Assembly (NCBI GenBank): GCA_002311635.1
Contig: DBZJ01000178.1
Location: 1 to 21,536, forward strand
DNA from: Syntrophaceae bacterium UBA1163
GTDB taxonomy: Bacteria > Desulfobacterota > BSN033 > UBA1163
DNA: 21,536 bases
Direction: 5' to 3'
A model generated the notes under the pieces. That model ran no database searches. It was not told the DNA's origin and saw only the letters and a program-made list of their open reading frames with translations. Shown one piece after another: positions 6,656 to 14,558 of the stretch (positions within the stretch are counted from its first letter, which is position 1; each line of letters opens with the position of its first letter). Made by a program: the position numbers and the translations under genes.

Positions 6656-7188
6656 TGAAAGGAAGAGGCTGATTGAACCGGAGCATGTCATGCTCTCTAT
6701 CTCCCGTCAGTGTGAGCTGTTAGGTCTTTCCTGGGCCTCCTATTATTATCGCTCGGAGAGGGATGACCGCTATAACCAGCGATTGATGAATCTGATTGAA
6801 GAACAGTTTACCCGATTACCTTTTTATGGGGTGGAGCGAATGACGGCCTGATTGAATCGTCAGGGGCCGAAGGTTGGAACTCATTAGTGACAACGGTTTT
6901 CAGCCCACCGCGGTCTCTTTTATGAGAGACATGGCCACTCTTGGGATTGAACAGATGTTTACCTCCTAGGACAATCCGAAAGGCAACGCAGAGACAGAGA
7001 GGATGTTGAGGACGATCAAAGAGGAGATCATTTGGCTCAACGAGTTTTTGAGTTTGGAAGAAGCGAAGCAGAGGATTAGTCAATGGATGGAGATAGACTA
7101 TAACAAGCTCTATGTTCACTCAGAGTTGGGCTACATCAGTCCAGAGGAATTTGAGGAGATCTCTTTGAGGCAGGTATCGCTCAAATAG
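6632..7188 (+). pseudogene. IS3-family OrfB, internally deleted and interrupted
   Basis: After the A9 slippery run the -1 frame reads LSVDERKRLIEPEHVMLSIS and QCELLGLSWASYYYRSERDD, the usual OrfB start, and goes on to FYGVERMTA before a TGA at 6849-6851. From about 6871 a different frame picks up ELISDNGFQPTAVSF (second catalytic Asp), passes an in-frame TAG at 6967-6969 (TS*DNPKGNAE), and runs through RMLRTIKEE (catalytic Glu in NAETER) to a TAG at 7186-7188. About 100 or more residues, including the first catalytic Asp, are missing between the two parts. It is inactive. Confidence 0.85.
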
Positions 7189-7207
7189 GCTGCTTGAGGG
7201 GGATACT

Positions 7208-7460
7208 CGGAAATGGGTTGGTTTAAGAAAATCGTCTGTAAGCCAAGCGGTGAGGTTGTTTTTTGACAGATGAATCTCTGCACCTTAGATGCCTTAAAAA
7301 TGTCTTGACCGAAGGAGCGTAGTACAGATAATTAATCTGTTGTTGCGAGGGTTGTTGACACCCGAATAGAGGTCCGACAACGAAAGCATTTCATAAACAT
7401 AGCTGATATTTGTAGAAGATGGCGGTTAAATAACTTAACCAAGAGAGGAGGTTACAGGAG
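7208..7460. promoter_or_regulatory. Gene-free leader of the acyl-CoA ligase with palindromes
   Basis: This gap holds no ORF I can support. It contains a perfect palindrome ACAGAT-AATTA-ATCTGT (7324-7340), a possible operator for a dimeric repressor, and a TTGACA at 7355-7360 within an imperfect dyad (GTTGTTGAC and GTCCGACAAC, about 7352-7382). AGAGGAGG lies about 10 bases before the ATG at 7461. Whether the TTGACA acts as a -35 box is uncertain, since no good -10 follows. Confidence 0.35.
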
Positions 7461-9317
7461 ATGTCTGCTAGACAGGAAGAGACTTTTCCAAAAGTATTTA
7501 TTAATCAAGTTAAGAGAAAAGCAGATAAAGCCTTTTTGATATATAAGAATAAAGGTAAATGGCAGGAGGTCTTATGGAATGAAGTTGGTGAAAAGGTTAA
7601 ACATATTAGCCTTGGCCTGATAGTTCTGGGGGTTGAGAAAGGTGATCGTATCGCTTCAATGTCTGAGACATGCCCAGAACAGGCATACTGTTGCCAGGCG
7701 ATTGTAAATGCTGGAGCCATTTTTACAGGTATCTATCACACGAACAGTCCAACAGAATGTGCACACGTTATAAACGATTCACGAGCCAAGATCGCCTTTG
7801 CTGGGGACCAAGAAAAATTGGATAAACTGAAGGAGGCATGGAATCGTACTCCAAGTTTAGAGAAAATTATTGTTTTTGGTAATTTTAAACCCGAGAATAA
7901 TCCCAGGATAATGAGCCTTGCTCGATTGTCCGAATTAGGGAAAGAAGAATTTTTTAAAAACGGTGATCAGGTTTACTTTGACAGGATATTTTTGGTGAAA
8001 CCTGATGACGCAATAGCCATTATTTATTCATCAGGGACTACCGGACCGCCCAAAGGTTCGATCGATACAAACAGCGGCGTGATTGCAGGTCTTAATGAAC
8101 TTTATAAAATCTATCCATCCTTTGAAAAAGATAGGGGAATAAGTTTCCTTCCAATGGCTCATGGGTTGGAACTACGTGAAGGTCACTGGCGTCATATATA
8201 TTGGGGCTATCCACAAATATATGCTGAATCAATAGAAGCTCTGTTTAAGAATATTTACGAAACGGAACCAACCCTTATTCTCTCGCCACCACTTTTTTTT
8301 GAAAAACACTATAACAAGATCTTGGAAATAATCGAAGATTTACCTTGGTGGAGGAAAAAAATCATTAATTGGTGTACGGGGGTAGGATACAGGTATAGAG
8401 ATGTAGAAGAAAAATCAAGCAAAAACATTCTATATATCTACTATCTTTTTTTGTACAGCATTGCTTACTTAGTCTTTTTTAGGCGTGTTCGTAAGATTTT
8501 AGGGAGGAAAATAAGGTGGGCTTTAGCTGGGGCAGCACCTATGCCTCCGAAAATAAAAGAATTTTTCAAAGCTATTGGGTTACCTTTATGCAACGCTTAT
8601 GGTTTAACTGAACACCAAGGCTTCATTAGTATAACCCGTCCAGGGGCGGACAAGGCTGGGACGGCAGGTAAGCCTATAGATGAAATAGAAGTCAGTATCG
8701 CTGGAGATGGTGAGATTTTAGCGAAAAGTTCTTGGGGATTTTGTGGAGGATATTGGAACAATCCCCAAGCAACTGAAGAACTCTTTCGCGATGGCTGGTT
8801 GCATACAGGTGATGTAGGTTTCCTGGATGGAGAAGGTTTTTTGCATATTACGGGCCGCAAAAAGGAACTCTTGATTACCTCCAGTGGCAAAAATATTACA
8901 CCTTCAAACATAGAAAATTTGTTGAAAACAAGTCATTATATCAGTCAAGCCATAGTCTTTGGTGATGGGAAAAAATACTTAACAGCCCTTGTAATACTAG
9001 ACGGAGGAAAGGTCAGAAAATATGCCCTAGATAACAAAATCTCTTATACTGATTTTGCAGATCTTACCAGAAAGGAAGAGATCGTAGATCTTATAGAAAG
9101 AGAAATAAAAGAGAAAAATAAGGAATTATCACGCATAGAACAAATTAAGAAATTCACAATATTGGAAAAGGAACTTTCCGAATATGATGAAGAATTCACC
9201 CCGACTCTGAAAATTAGAAGAAGGATATTTGAAAACAAATATAAAGATAAGATTGAGGCTATGTACCCAAAAGAGTTTTCAGATTTTAGTGAAGAGGAAA
9301 TTTATGGGGAAAAATGA
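7461..9317 (+). CDS. Long-chain-type acyl-CoA synthetase (AMP-dependent ligase), 618 aa
   Basis: An ANL-superfamily ligase of the FadD15/FAA1-like kind. It activates a fatty or other carboxylic acid to its CoA thioester through an acyl-AMP. Motifs in order are IIYSSGTTGPPKGS (P-loop, 188-200), AYGLTEHQG (379-387), GWLHTGDVG (445-453), GRKKELLITSSGKNITP (hinge, 465-481) and TPTLKIRRR (catalytic Lys near 584). A hydrophobic patch near residues 323-340 (ILYIYYLFLYSIAYLVFF) could associate with the membrane. The start has a strong AGGAGG. The gene is visibly richer in A and T than the liv cluster downstream, suggesting a different origin. It lies between a dead IS3 element and an IS200 element, so it may have no operon partner now. 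Confidence 0.93.
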   Translation: MSARQEETFPKVFINQVKRKADKAFLIYKNKGKWQEVLWNEVGEKVKHISLGLIVLGVEKGDRIASMSETCPEQAYCCQAIVNAGAIFTGIYHTNSPTECAHVINDSRAKIAFAGDQEKLDKLKEAWNRTPSLEKIIVFGNFKPENNPRIMSLARLSELGKEEFFKNGDQVYFDRIFLVKPDDAIAIIYSSGTTGPPKGSIDTNSGVIAGLNELYKIYPSFEKDRGISFLPMAHGLELREGHWRHIYWGYPQIYAESIEALFKNIYETEPTLILSPPLFFEKHYNKILEIIEDLPWWRKKIINWCTGVGYRYRDVEEKSSKNILYIYYLFLYSIAYLVFFRRVRKILGRKIRWALAGAAPMPPKIKEFFKAIGLPLCNAYGLTEHQGFISITRPGADKAGTAGKPIDEIEVSIAGDGEILAKSSWGFCGGYWNNPQATEELFRDGWLHTGDVGFLDGEGFLHITGRKKELLITSSGKNITPSNIENLLKTSHYISQAIVFGDGKKYLTALVILDGGKVRKYALDNKISYTDFADLTRKEEIVDLIEREIKEKNKELSRIEQIKKFTILEKELSEYDEEFTPTLKIRRRIFENKYKDKIEAMYPKEFSDFSEEEIYGEK

Positions 9318-9373
9318 AATTTGCGAACTTTTAAGCATGAATTTGTGATCTGATGGGCCCGAAGGGCAGAGTT

Positions 9374-9392
9374 CCACGGGGCTTGCCCGTGG
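9374..9392 (+). repeat. Left subterminal hairpin of the IS200 element
   Basis: Perfect 7-bp stem CCACGGG/CCCGTGG with a GCTTG loop, 4 bases before the transposase ATG. In IS200 such hairpins also hold down transposase translation. Confidence 0.78.
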
Positions 9393-9396
9393 GTGA

Positions 9397-9861
9397 ATGA
9401 GAGCGGCGGCAATAACGTATAATAGATGCACGGAGACACCAGTATCAGGGCACAGTGTATATCGGGCAGAATACCATATCGTTTGGAAACCAAAATATGG
9501 CCGCCGCATCCTGAATCCTCGCGCCAAGAAGTATGTTCTGAAACTTTTTCCGAAGGTGTTAGAGATGATGCCTGGCTGTGAGATAGTGGAGCAAAACTTC
9601 AGGAAAGACCATTTACATTTAGTGATGACAATTCCACCGAGATACGCAGTCAGTGACGTAGTGGGACGGATAAAAGGGGTAACCGGTAGGTACCTGAGGA
9701 AAAAGTTTAGCTGGTTGAAAAGAGTATATTGGAAAGAGAACATAGTTTGGTCCCCTGGCTATTTTGTTTCGACCATTGGAGTTCATGAGGAGCAAATCCT
9801 CAAATACGTCCAATGGCAAGGACGCCAGGATGAAGGTCAAGCGAAGCCTGGATTATTTTAA
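9397..9861 (+). CDS. tnpA: IS200/IS605-family Y1 transposase (TnpA), 154 aa
   Basis: A HUH single-strand transposase. The fold begins with HSVYRAEYHIVWKPKYGRR, the metal-binding HUH pair is DHLHLVM (His72 and His74), PPRYAVSDVVGRIKG follows, and the nucleophile is in SPGYFVSTIG (Tyr122). Length is close to the usual 130-150 residues. The extra N-terminal 18 residues overlap the hairpin region and could mean the true start differs, but no better in-frame start is present. It cuts single-stranded DNA at the hairpins using the tyrosine. Confidence 0.92.
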   Translation: MRAAAITYNRCTETPVSGHSVYRAEYHIVWKPKYGRRILNPRAKKYVLKLFPKVLEMMPGCEIVEQNFRKDHLHLVMTIPPRYAVSDVVGRIKGVTGRYLRKKFSWLKRVYWKENIVWSPGYFVSTIGVHEEQILKYVQWQGRQDEGQAKPGLF

Positions 9862-9865
9862 GGTG

Positions 9866-9883
9866 CCACGGGCTTGCCCATGG
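9866..9883 (+). repeat. Right subterminal hairpin of the IS200 element
   Basis: CCACGGG-CTTG-CCCATGG has one mismatched pair in a 7-bp stem and is nearly identical to the left hairpin. It lies 4 bases after the transposase stop. Confidence 0.72.
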
Positions 9884-9946
9884 GTGTCTACAGCCTTGGG
9901 CTCCCGTGTGAAGACGAGTACGGCATTGATTAAGAGGTTATAATAG

Positions 9947-10765
9947 TTGGAAACTGATAGACCAGTTAAATTATGGATTGACAACCTCTTGCTCAGCTTT
10001 GGCGGTGTCAGTGCCCTTATTGACGTGAGCATGAACATCAGAGATAACGAGATACTGGCTATCATCGGACCGAATGGTGCCGGCAAGACCGCGTTGCTCA
10101 ACTGTATCAATGGCTTCTACAAACCTCAAAAGGGCGAGATATACTACGATGGGCAAAGAATTACCCGAATGCGCCCGGATAAGCTGGCTAAACTCGGCAT
10201 TGCGAGAACCTTCCAAAATATCGAGCTGTACGCTGGCCTAAGCACTCAAGATAACATTATGGCTGCCCGCCACGTGCTTATGAGGCAAAACTTCGTCACC
10301 GGTGCGCTATTCTTTGGCTGGGCACAAAAGGAGGAAATCGAGCACCGGCAGACTGTAGAAGAGATTATCGACTTGCTTGAAATAGCACCCATTAGGAAGA
10401 AGATCGTTGGCCTTCTGCCCTACGGGATGCGAAAAAGGGTCGAGCTGGCAAGAGCATTGGCCCTGGAGCCAAAAATCTTGCTCCTTGACGAGCCCATGGC
10501 AGGGATGAACCTGGAGGAAAAGGAGGATATTACCCGATTCATCATTGATGTATTCGAAGGTCAAGGAGCCACCTATCCCAATACACCCGTTCTCAGGGAT
10601 GGGATTAGTTGTATCATCCTTGTCGAACATGATATGGGTGTGGTGATGGACATTGCAGACAGGATTGTCGTCCTGGATTTTGGGCGTAAGATTGCCGAGG
10701 GCACCCCTGCCGAAATTAGCACGAATCCCGAGGTGATAAGTGCTTACCTGGGGAAAGAAAAATAA
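9947..10765 (+). CDS. livG: Branched-chain amino acid-type ABC transporter ATP-binding protein (LivG-like)
   Basis: The first of the two cytoplasmic ATPases of a HAAT-type importer. Walker A is GPNGAGKT (41-48), the Q-loop is in ARTFQN, the signature is LPYGMRKRVELARAL (157-171), Walker B is ILLLDEPMAGMN (178-189) and the H-loop is VEHDMG (226-231). At 272 residues it is slightly long because of a segment (GQGATYPNTPVLRDG) before the H-loop strand. It starts at a TTG right after an in-frame TAG. No ATG fits before the conserved core, and AAGAGG lies about 10 bases upstream. Substrate class cannot be told from the ATPase. The neighbouring ligase suggests organic acids in place of amino acids. 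Confidence 0.92.
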   Translation: METDRPVKLWIDNLLLSFGGVSALIDVSMNIRDNEILAIIGPNGAGKTALLNCINGFYKPQKGEIYYDGQRITRMRPDKLAKLGIARTFQNIELYAGLSTQDNIMAARHVLMRQNFVTGALFFGWAQKEEIEHRQTVEEIIDLLEIAPIRKKIVGLLPYGMRKRVELARALALEPKILLLDEPMAGMNLEEKEDITRFIIDVFEGQGATYPNTPVLRDGISCIILVEHDMGVVMDIADRIVVLDFGRKIAEGTPAEISTNPEVISAYLGKEK

Positions 10766-10770
10766 GTCTG

Positions 10771-10865
10771 GAATAATGGAACGCTGGAATGATGGAATAA
10801 TGAAGTAAAATAAACAATTTCTTTTGAAATTTCCAACATTCCAATATTCCATTCTTCCACTATTC
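10771..10865. repeat. Imperfect 33-bp inverted repeat between livG and livF
   Basis: The left arm (10771-10803) is made of GGAATRATGGAA-like units and pairs with 10833-10865 at about 24 of 33 positions, with a 29-base AT-rich loop. The units also form short direct repeats within each arm. A following stretch has TTGACATTTGACATT-like repetition at about 10888-10903. Such tracts are found scattered in some deltaproteobacterial genomes. The whole 10766-10917 gap has no gene. Confidence 0.65.
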
Positions 10866-10917
10866 TGTATTCATTTGGACCTTGAGCTTTGACATTTGAC
10901 ATTGGTTTAGAGGTAAT

Positions 10918-11712
10918 ATGCTCCAAGTAAACAATATTGAGGTTGTCTATATGAATGTTATTCAGGTGCTACGAGGCGTGTCGCTTGAGGTAGGTGACGG
11001 TAAGATTGTTGCTCTCCTTGGGGTAAACGGTGCTGGTAAGACGACTACATTGAAAGCTGTGTCAGGGATGTTGAGAACTGAAGAGGGAGAGGTTACCGAC
11101 GGCAGCATTGTTTTTGATGGTAACAGGATAGACAGGTATGGTCCCGAGGATGTTGCTGCTATGGGCATAACCCAGGTGATGGAAGGGCGAAGGGTTCTTG
11201 AGCACCTCAGTGTTGAGGAGAATTTACTCGTTGGTGCTTACTGCCGCAGAGACCGGGCTGGAGTTAAGAGGGACATAGAAATGGTCTTTGACTGGTTCCC
11301 CAAGATTAAAGAGCTCCGCCGCCAGATGAGTGGCTATCTATCCGGTGGTGAACAGCAGATGCTGGTCATCGGTCGTGCTCTCATGTCACGTCCTAAGCTT
11401 ATGCTTTTGGATGAACCTTCACTGGGTCTTGCCCCTTTGCTGGTGGAAGAAATCTATAAAATTATCCAGAGAATCAATGGTGAACAAAAGATGGTAATAC
11501 TCCTTGTAGAGCAGAATGCCAGAGCTGCACTTGGTATCGCTGATTATGGTTATGTTATGGAGAATGGTAAAGTAGTTCTGGATGGTCCAGCTGAGAAATT
11601 AAGGGATAATGAGGATGTTCGAGAATTCTATCTGGGCCTATCGGCTGTTGGCTCCAGAAAGAGCTATCGGGAAGTTAAGCACTACAGGCGAAGGAAGAGA
11701 TGGCTTGATTAA
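10918..11712 (+). CDS. livF: Branched-chain amino acid-type ABC transporter ATP-binding protein (LivF-like)
   Basis: The second ATPase, 264 residues. Walker A is GVNGAGKT (35-42), the Q-loop region is TQVMEGRRV (the usual LivF pattern), the signature is LSGGEQQ (141-147), Walker B is LMLLDEPSLGLAP (161-173), and VEQNA replaces the H-loop His as LivF proteins usually do. The C-terminal tail beyond the normal LivF end is basic (REVKHYRRRKRWLD). I have seen this kind of tail in LivF proteins encoded next to acyl-CoA ligases. The stop is 6 bases before the GTG start of the ligase gene, so the two are one transcript. Confidence 0.93.
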   Translation: MLQVNNIEVVYMNVIQVLRGVSLEVGDGKIVALLGVNGAGKTTTLKAVSGMLRTEEGEVTDGSIVFDGNRIDRYGPEDVAAMGITQVMEGRRVLEHLSVEENLLVGAYCRRDRAGVKRDIEMVFDWFPKIKELRRQMSGYLSGGEQQMLVIGRALMSRPKLMLLDEPSLGLAPLLVEEIYKIIQRINGEQKMVILLVEQNARAALGIADYGYVMENGKVVLDGPAEKLRDNEDVREFYLGLSAVGSRKSYREVKHYRRRKRWLD

Positions 11713-11718
11713 AAGAAT

Positions 11719-13671
11719 GTGGTAGAGGTAATGACTACTGTGAAGGAGCAAGTCTATAGAGAAAAGGGTGAAACCTGGCCCAAGATACTTGAATATAACT
11801 ATGAAAAGTACGGCGATAACTGCAGAGCCATGCGCTATAAGCACTATGGTATCTGGCAGCCTTACACCTGGAAGGACTACTATCTCAATGTCAAATACCT
11901 GGCACTTGGTTTACTATCTCTCGGCTTTGAACCTAGAGATAAGCTGCTTATTATCGGGGATAATGCCCCACAGTGGTATAATGCTGAGCTGGCGGCCCAG
12001 GCTAACCATGGGGCTTCAGTGGGAGTCTATTCAGATTTAATTCCACCGGAGATAAAATACATTGCCGAAAATTCAGAGGCTAAGTTTGCTATAGTTGAAA
12101 ATCAGGAACAGGTCGATAAGTTTCTCCAAATCAAGGACGCGCTACCGCTGCTCAAAAAGATTATTTACTGGAGTTATAAGGGACTCACCCACTATAATGA
12201 CCCCATTTTGATGGGATATAGGCAGGTGCTACAACTTGGGGAAAAATATGAAGAGAAACACCCCGGACTCTTTGAGCAGAATGTGCAGACAGGCAAAGCT
12301 GATGATGTCTGCGCCATTGTCTACACCTCGGGAACTACCGGGGCTGCACCCAAGGGAGCTGTACACACCTATCGCACGATGAAGGCTGGTGCCGACTATC
12401 ACTTGCATCTTGACCCATGGTATGAGAGTGATAATGTTGTCCCCTACCTGCCACCAGCCTGGATGACTGAGCAATGGCTTGGGATTGGTTGCCACCTGCT
12501 ATCGGGTAGCATCCTCAACTTCGCGGAAGCGCCGGAAACCCAACAGCGGGATACTCGGGAAACAGGACCGAGTATCGTATTTTACGGGGCTCGACTGTGG
12601 GAGAGTCAGGCAGCTATGGTTCAGGCACGGATTTTCGGCACTGATGCCATCCAGAGATTTGCCTTCCATCTCCTGATGCCAATTGGCTACAAGATGGCCG
12701 ATCTGAAGCTTCAAAAGAAAAAACCAAGCCTGTTCTGGAAAATACTCTATTCTTTGGCTGATATCGCCCTATTTAGACCCATCAGAGGCAGCCTAGGTCT
12801 GTCAAATGCCAGAATCTGCTATACCCACGGGGCTATGCTCAGCCCAGATGCCCTCAGGTTCTACCATGCTCTAAATCTTCCTCTGAAAAGCCTATACTGG
12901 ACTACAGAGGGTGGAGCTCTAACTGGCGCCAAGAATGACGATATCAAATTAGAGACTGTAGGTCCCGCTCACAATGGAACAGAGGTAAGAATAACCGATA
13001 ATGGTGAACTCATGTATCGGCAGCCTGGTGTTTTTGTTGGCTATTATAAAGACCCGGAGAAGACCGCCGACGTGCTGAAAGACGGGTGGTTTTGTAGCGG
13101 AGACAGCGGTTTCATTAGGGAGGATGGACACATTGTATTCGTAGATAGAGTAAAGGACCTTGTCGAGCTGGCCAGTGGCGATAAAATGGCACCGCAATTT
13201 ATCGAGAGTCGGCTGAGGTTCAGCCCCTATATTAAGGACGCATGGGTATTAGCCGGCCCAGAGAGAGACTACGTTTCGGCAATCATCATAATTAACTATG
13301 ATAATGTGAGCAGGTGGGCTGGACAAAGGAGGGTGGCTTATACTACCTTCGCCGAGCTTTCTCACAAGCCGGAGATTTACGGGCTGGTGAAGCAAGATAT
13401 CGACAGAATAAACAGCACTTTGCCCCCCGATTCCAGGGTGAGGAAATATGTCAATCTGCACAAGGAATTCGACCCTGATGAAGGCGAATTAACCAGAACC
13501 AGGAAGCTGAGAAGGAAATTTTTGGAAGAGCGTTATCGCGAGCTTATCGATGCGATCTATGGTGATAAGACCGAGGTGCCGATAGAAGCTCGGGTCAGAT
13601 ACCAGGATGGGCGGATGGGAACAATAAAGACTACTCTTAGCATCAAGTCTGTTGAAGGAGCTAGCTTATGA
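11719..13671 (+). CDS. AMP-dependent acyl-CoA ligase embedded in the liv operon, 650 aa
   Basis: An ANL-family ligase of the long-chain type. The P-loop is VYTSGTTGAAPKGAV (201-215), with one residue more than the usual GTTGxPKG. The second block is LYWTTEGGA (392-400), where most relatives have YGxTE. GWFCSGDSG, then FVDRVKDLVELASGDKMAP (hinge) and LTRTRKLRRKF with the C-terminal Lys complete the set. It begins at GTG 11719, or at an in-frame ATG at 11731 with GAGG very close to it. Its stop overlaps the livH start by 4 bases (ATGA). Placement between the ATPase and permease genes argues that it activates the imported acid. Substrate unknown. Confidence 0.93.
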   Translation: MVEVMTTVKEQVYREKGETWPKILEYNYEKYGDNCRAMRYKHYGIWQPYTWKDYYLNVKYLALGLLSLGFEPRDKLLIIGDNAPQWYNAELAAQANHGASVGVYSDLIPPEIKYIAENSEAKFAIVENQEQVDKFLQIKDALPLLKKIIYWSYKGLTHYNDPILMGYRQVLQLGEKYEEKHPGLFEQNVQTGKADDVCAIVYTSGTTGAAPKGAVHTYRTMKAGADYHLHLDPWYESDNVVPYLPPAWMTEQWLGIGCHLLSGSILNFAEAPETQQRDTRETGPSIVFYGARLWESQAAMVQARIFGTDAIQRFAFHLLMPIGYKMADLKLQKKKPSLFWKILYSLADIALFRPIRGSLGLSNARICYTHGAMLSPDALRFYHALNLPLKSLYWTTEGGALTGAKNDDIKLETVGPAHNGTEVRITDNGELMYRQPGVFVGYYKDPEKTADVLKDGWFCSGDSGFIREDGHIVFVDRVKDLVELASGDKMAPQFIESRLRFSPYIKDAWVLAGPERDYVSAIIIINYDNVSRWAGQRRVAYTTFAELSHKPEIYGLVKQDIDRINSTLPPDSRVRKYVNLHKEFDPDEGELTRTRKLRRKFLEERYRELIDAIYGDKTEVPIEARVRYQDGRMGTIKTTLSIKSVEGASL

Positions 13672-14555
13672 CCTTCTTTCTACAATTAGTGGTAACCGGT
13701 TTTGCCCTCGGCATGGTCTATGCCCTTGTCGCTATAGGCCTTGTTATTATTCTTAAATGCTCCAATGTCTTTAACATTGCCCAGGGACATTTTGTATTGA
13801 TTGGTGGTTACCTGGGCTATACTTTCTTGGTACTGTTCGGCCTGCCGATATGGGCCACCCTCGTAATGGCGGTAGTGGTCGCAATCATCATGGGCTTGTT
13901 AATAGAACGCCTTACCCTACGCCCTCTGGTGGGTCAACCAGAACTCGCTGTAATCATGATGACCATAGCCCTGGCCACTGTATTGGAAGGGCTGGCAACC
14001 CTCATCTGGGGTGGCGAATATAAGACTTACCACGGAGTACTGCCGACTGTAACCCTAAAACTTGGTGAGATATCCGTACCCCCGGAGTCGTTAATTGGAC
14101 TAATCGTTTCTATTGCTGCGGTAACAATACTTATGCTTCTCTTCCGCTATACCAAAATTGGACTGGCAATGAGGGCCACTGCCGAGGATTTGCAGGTGGT
14201 ACAGAGTGTTGGCATCAGGGCAACCACAGTCTATGCCGCCTCATGGGTAATTGCCTGTGTCGTCGGTGTGATCGGCGGTATTCTTTTGGGAGGCGTATCT
14301 GGCGTCATGATACCACTCGCTGAGATCGGCCTGAAAGCATTCGCAGTAGTGCTGTTAGGAGGGGTGAACTCAATTGGCGGGGCCATTGTAGCTGGAATAA
14401 TACTGGGTATGCTGGAGAATGTAGCTGCGGGGTACCTGGACCCACTACTGCCTCGTGGTGGGCTGGCTCAGGTATTCCCGTTCATTGTTATGATAATTGT
14501 GTTATTCTTCAAACCCTACGGTCTGTTTGGTCTGGTTAGGATAGAAAGGATTTAA
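13668..14555 (+). CDS. livH: Branched-chain amino acid-type ABC transporter permease (LivH-like)
   Basis: 295 residues with about eight hydrophobic segments. The family block KCSNVFNIAQGHFVLIGGYL (30-49) lies near the start, and GLAMRATAEDLQVVQSVGI is the EAA-like coupling loop that meets the ATPase. The end has VVLLGGVNSIGGAIVAGIIL, typical of LivH. Translation is coupled to the ligase by an ATGA overlap. It forms the membrane channel together with LivM. Confidence 0.93.
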   Translation: MTFFLQLVVTGFALGMVYALVAIGLVIILKCSNVFNIAQGHFVLIGGYLGYTFLVLFGLPIWATLVMAVVVAIIMGLLIERLTLRPLVGQPELAVIMMTIALATVLEGLATLIWGGEYKTYHGVLPTVTLKLGEISVPPESLIGLIVSIAAVTILMLLFRYTKIGLAMRATAEDLQVVQSVGIRATTVYAASWVIACVVGVIGGILLGGVSGVMIPLAEIGLKAFAVVLLGGVNSIGGAIVAGIILGMLENVAAGYLDPLLPRGGLAQVFPFIVMIIVLFFKPYGLFGLVRIERI

Positions 14556-14558
14556 CAA

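Larger units (their letters stand above)
6291..7207 (+). mobile_element. Defective IS3-family element
   Basis: The left end reads inward ATACTCCCCAAAAACTGGAC (about 6292-6311), typical of IS3-family termini. The right end, read inward from about 7207, is AGTATCCCCCTCAAGCAGCC, matching the left end at about two thirds of positions. Inside are orfA and a broken orfB. At about 0.9 kb it is shorter than a normal IS3 member (1.2-1.5 kb) because part of orfB is deleted. I see no convincing target duplication. The right boundary is tentative. Confidence 0.6.
9345..9905 (+). mobile_element. IS200-type element (tnpA only) with end hairpins
   Basis: A single Y1 transposase gene is bracketed by two near-identical hairpins, CCACGGG-GCTTG-CCCGTGG at 9374-9392 and CCACGGG-CTTG-CCCATGG at 9866-9883. 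IS200/IS605 elements have no terminal inverted repeats and are recognised through such subterminal hairpins. A smaller GCCC-GAA-GGGC hairpin occurs at 9357-9367. The outer borders are estimates, since IS200 makes no target duplication. No tnpB is present. The element sits between the ligase and livG, where a promoter for the transporter operon might be expected. Confidence 0.75.

Noticed and set aside
9397..9861. Domesticated REP-associated tyrosine transposase
   Set aside because: Both hairpins lie right at the gene as in a standard IS200 element, and the protein has normal IS200 length and motifs.
10307..10852. A 181-codon minus-strand frame over livG
   Set aside because: LivG has all ABC motifs on the plus strand. 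This frame starts in the inverted-repeat gap and has no recognisable domain.
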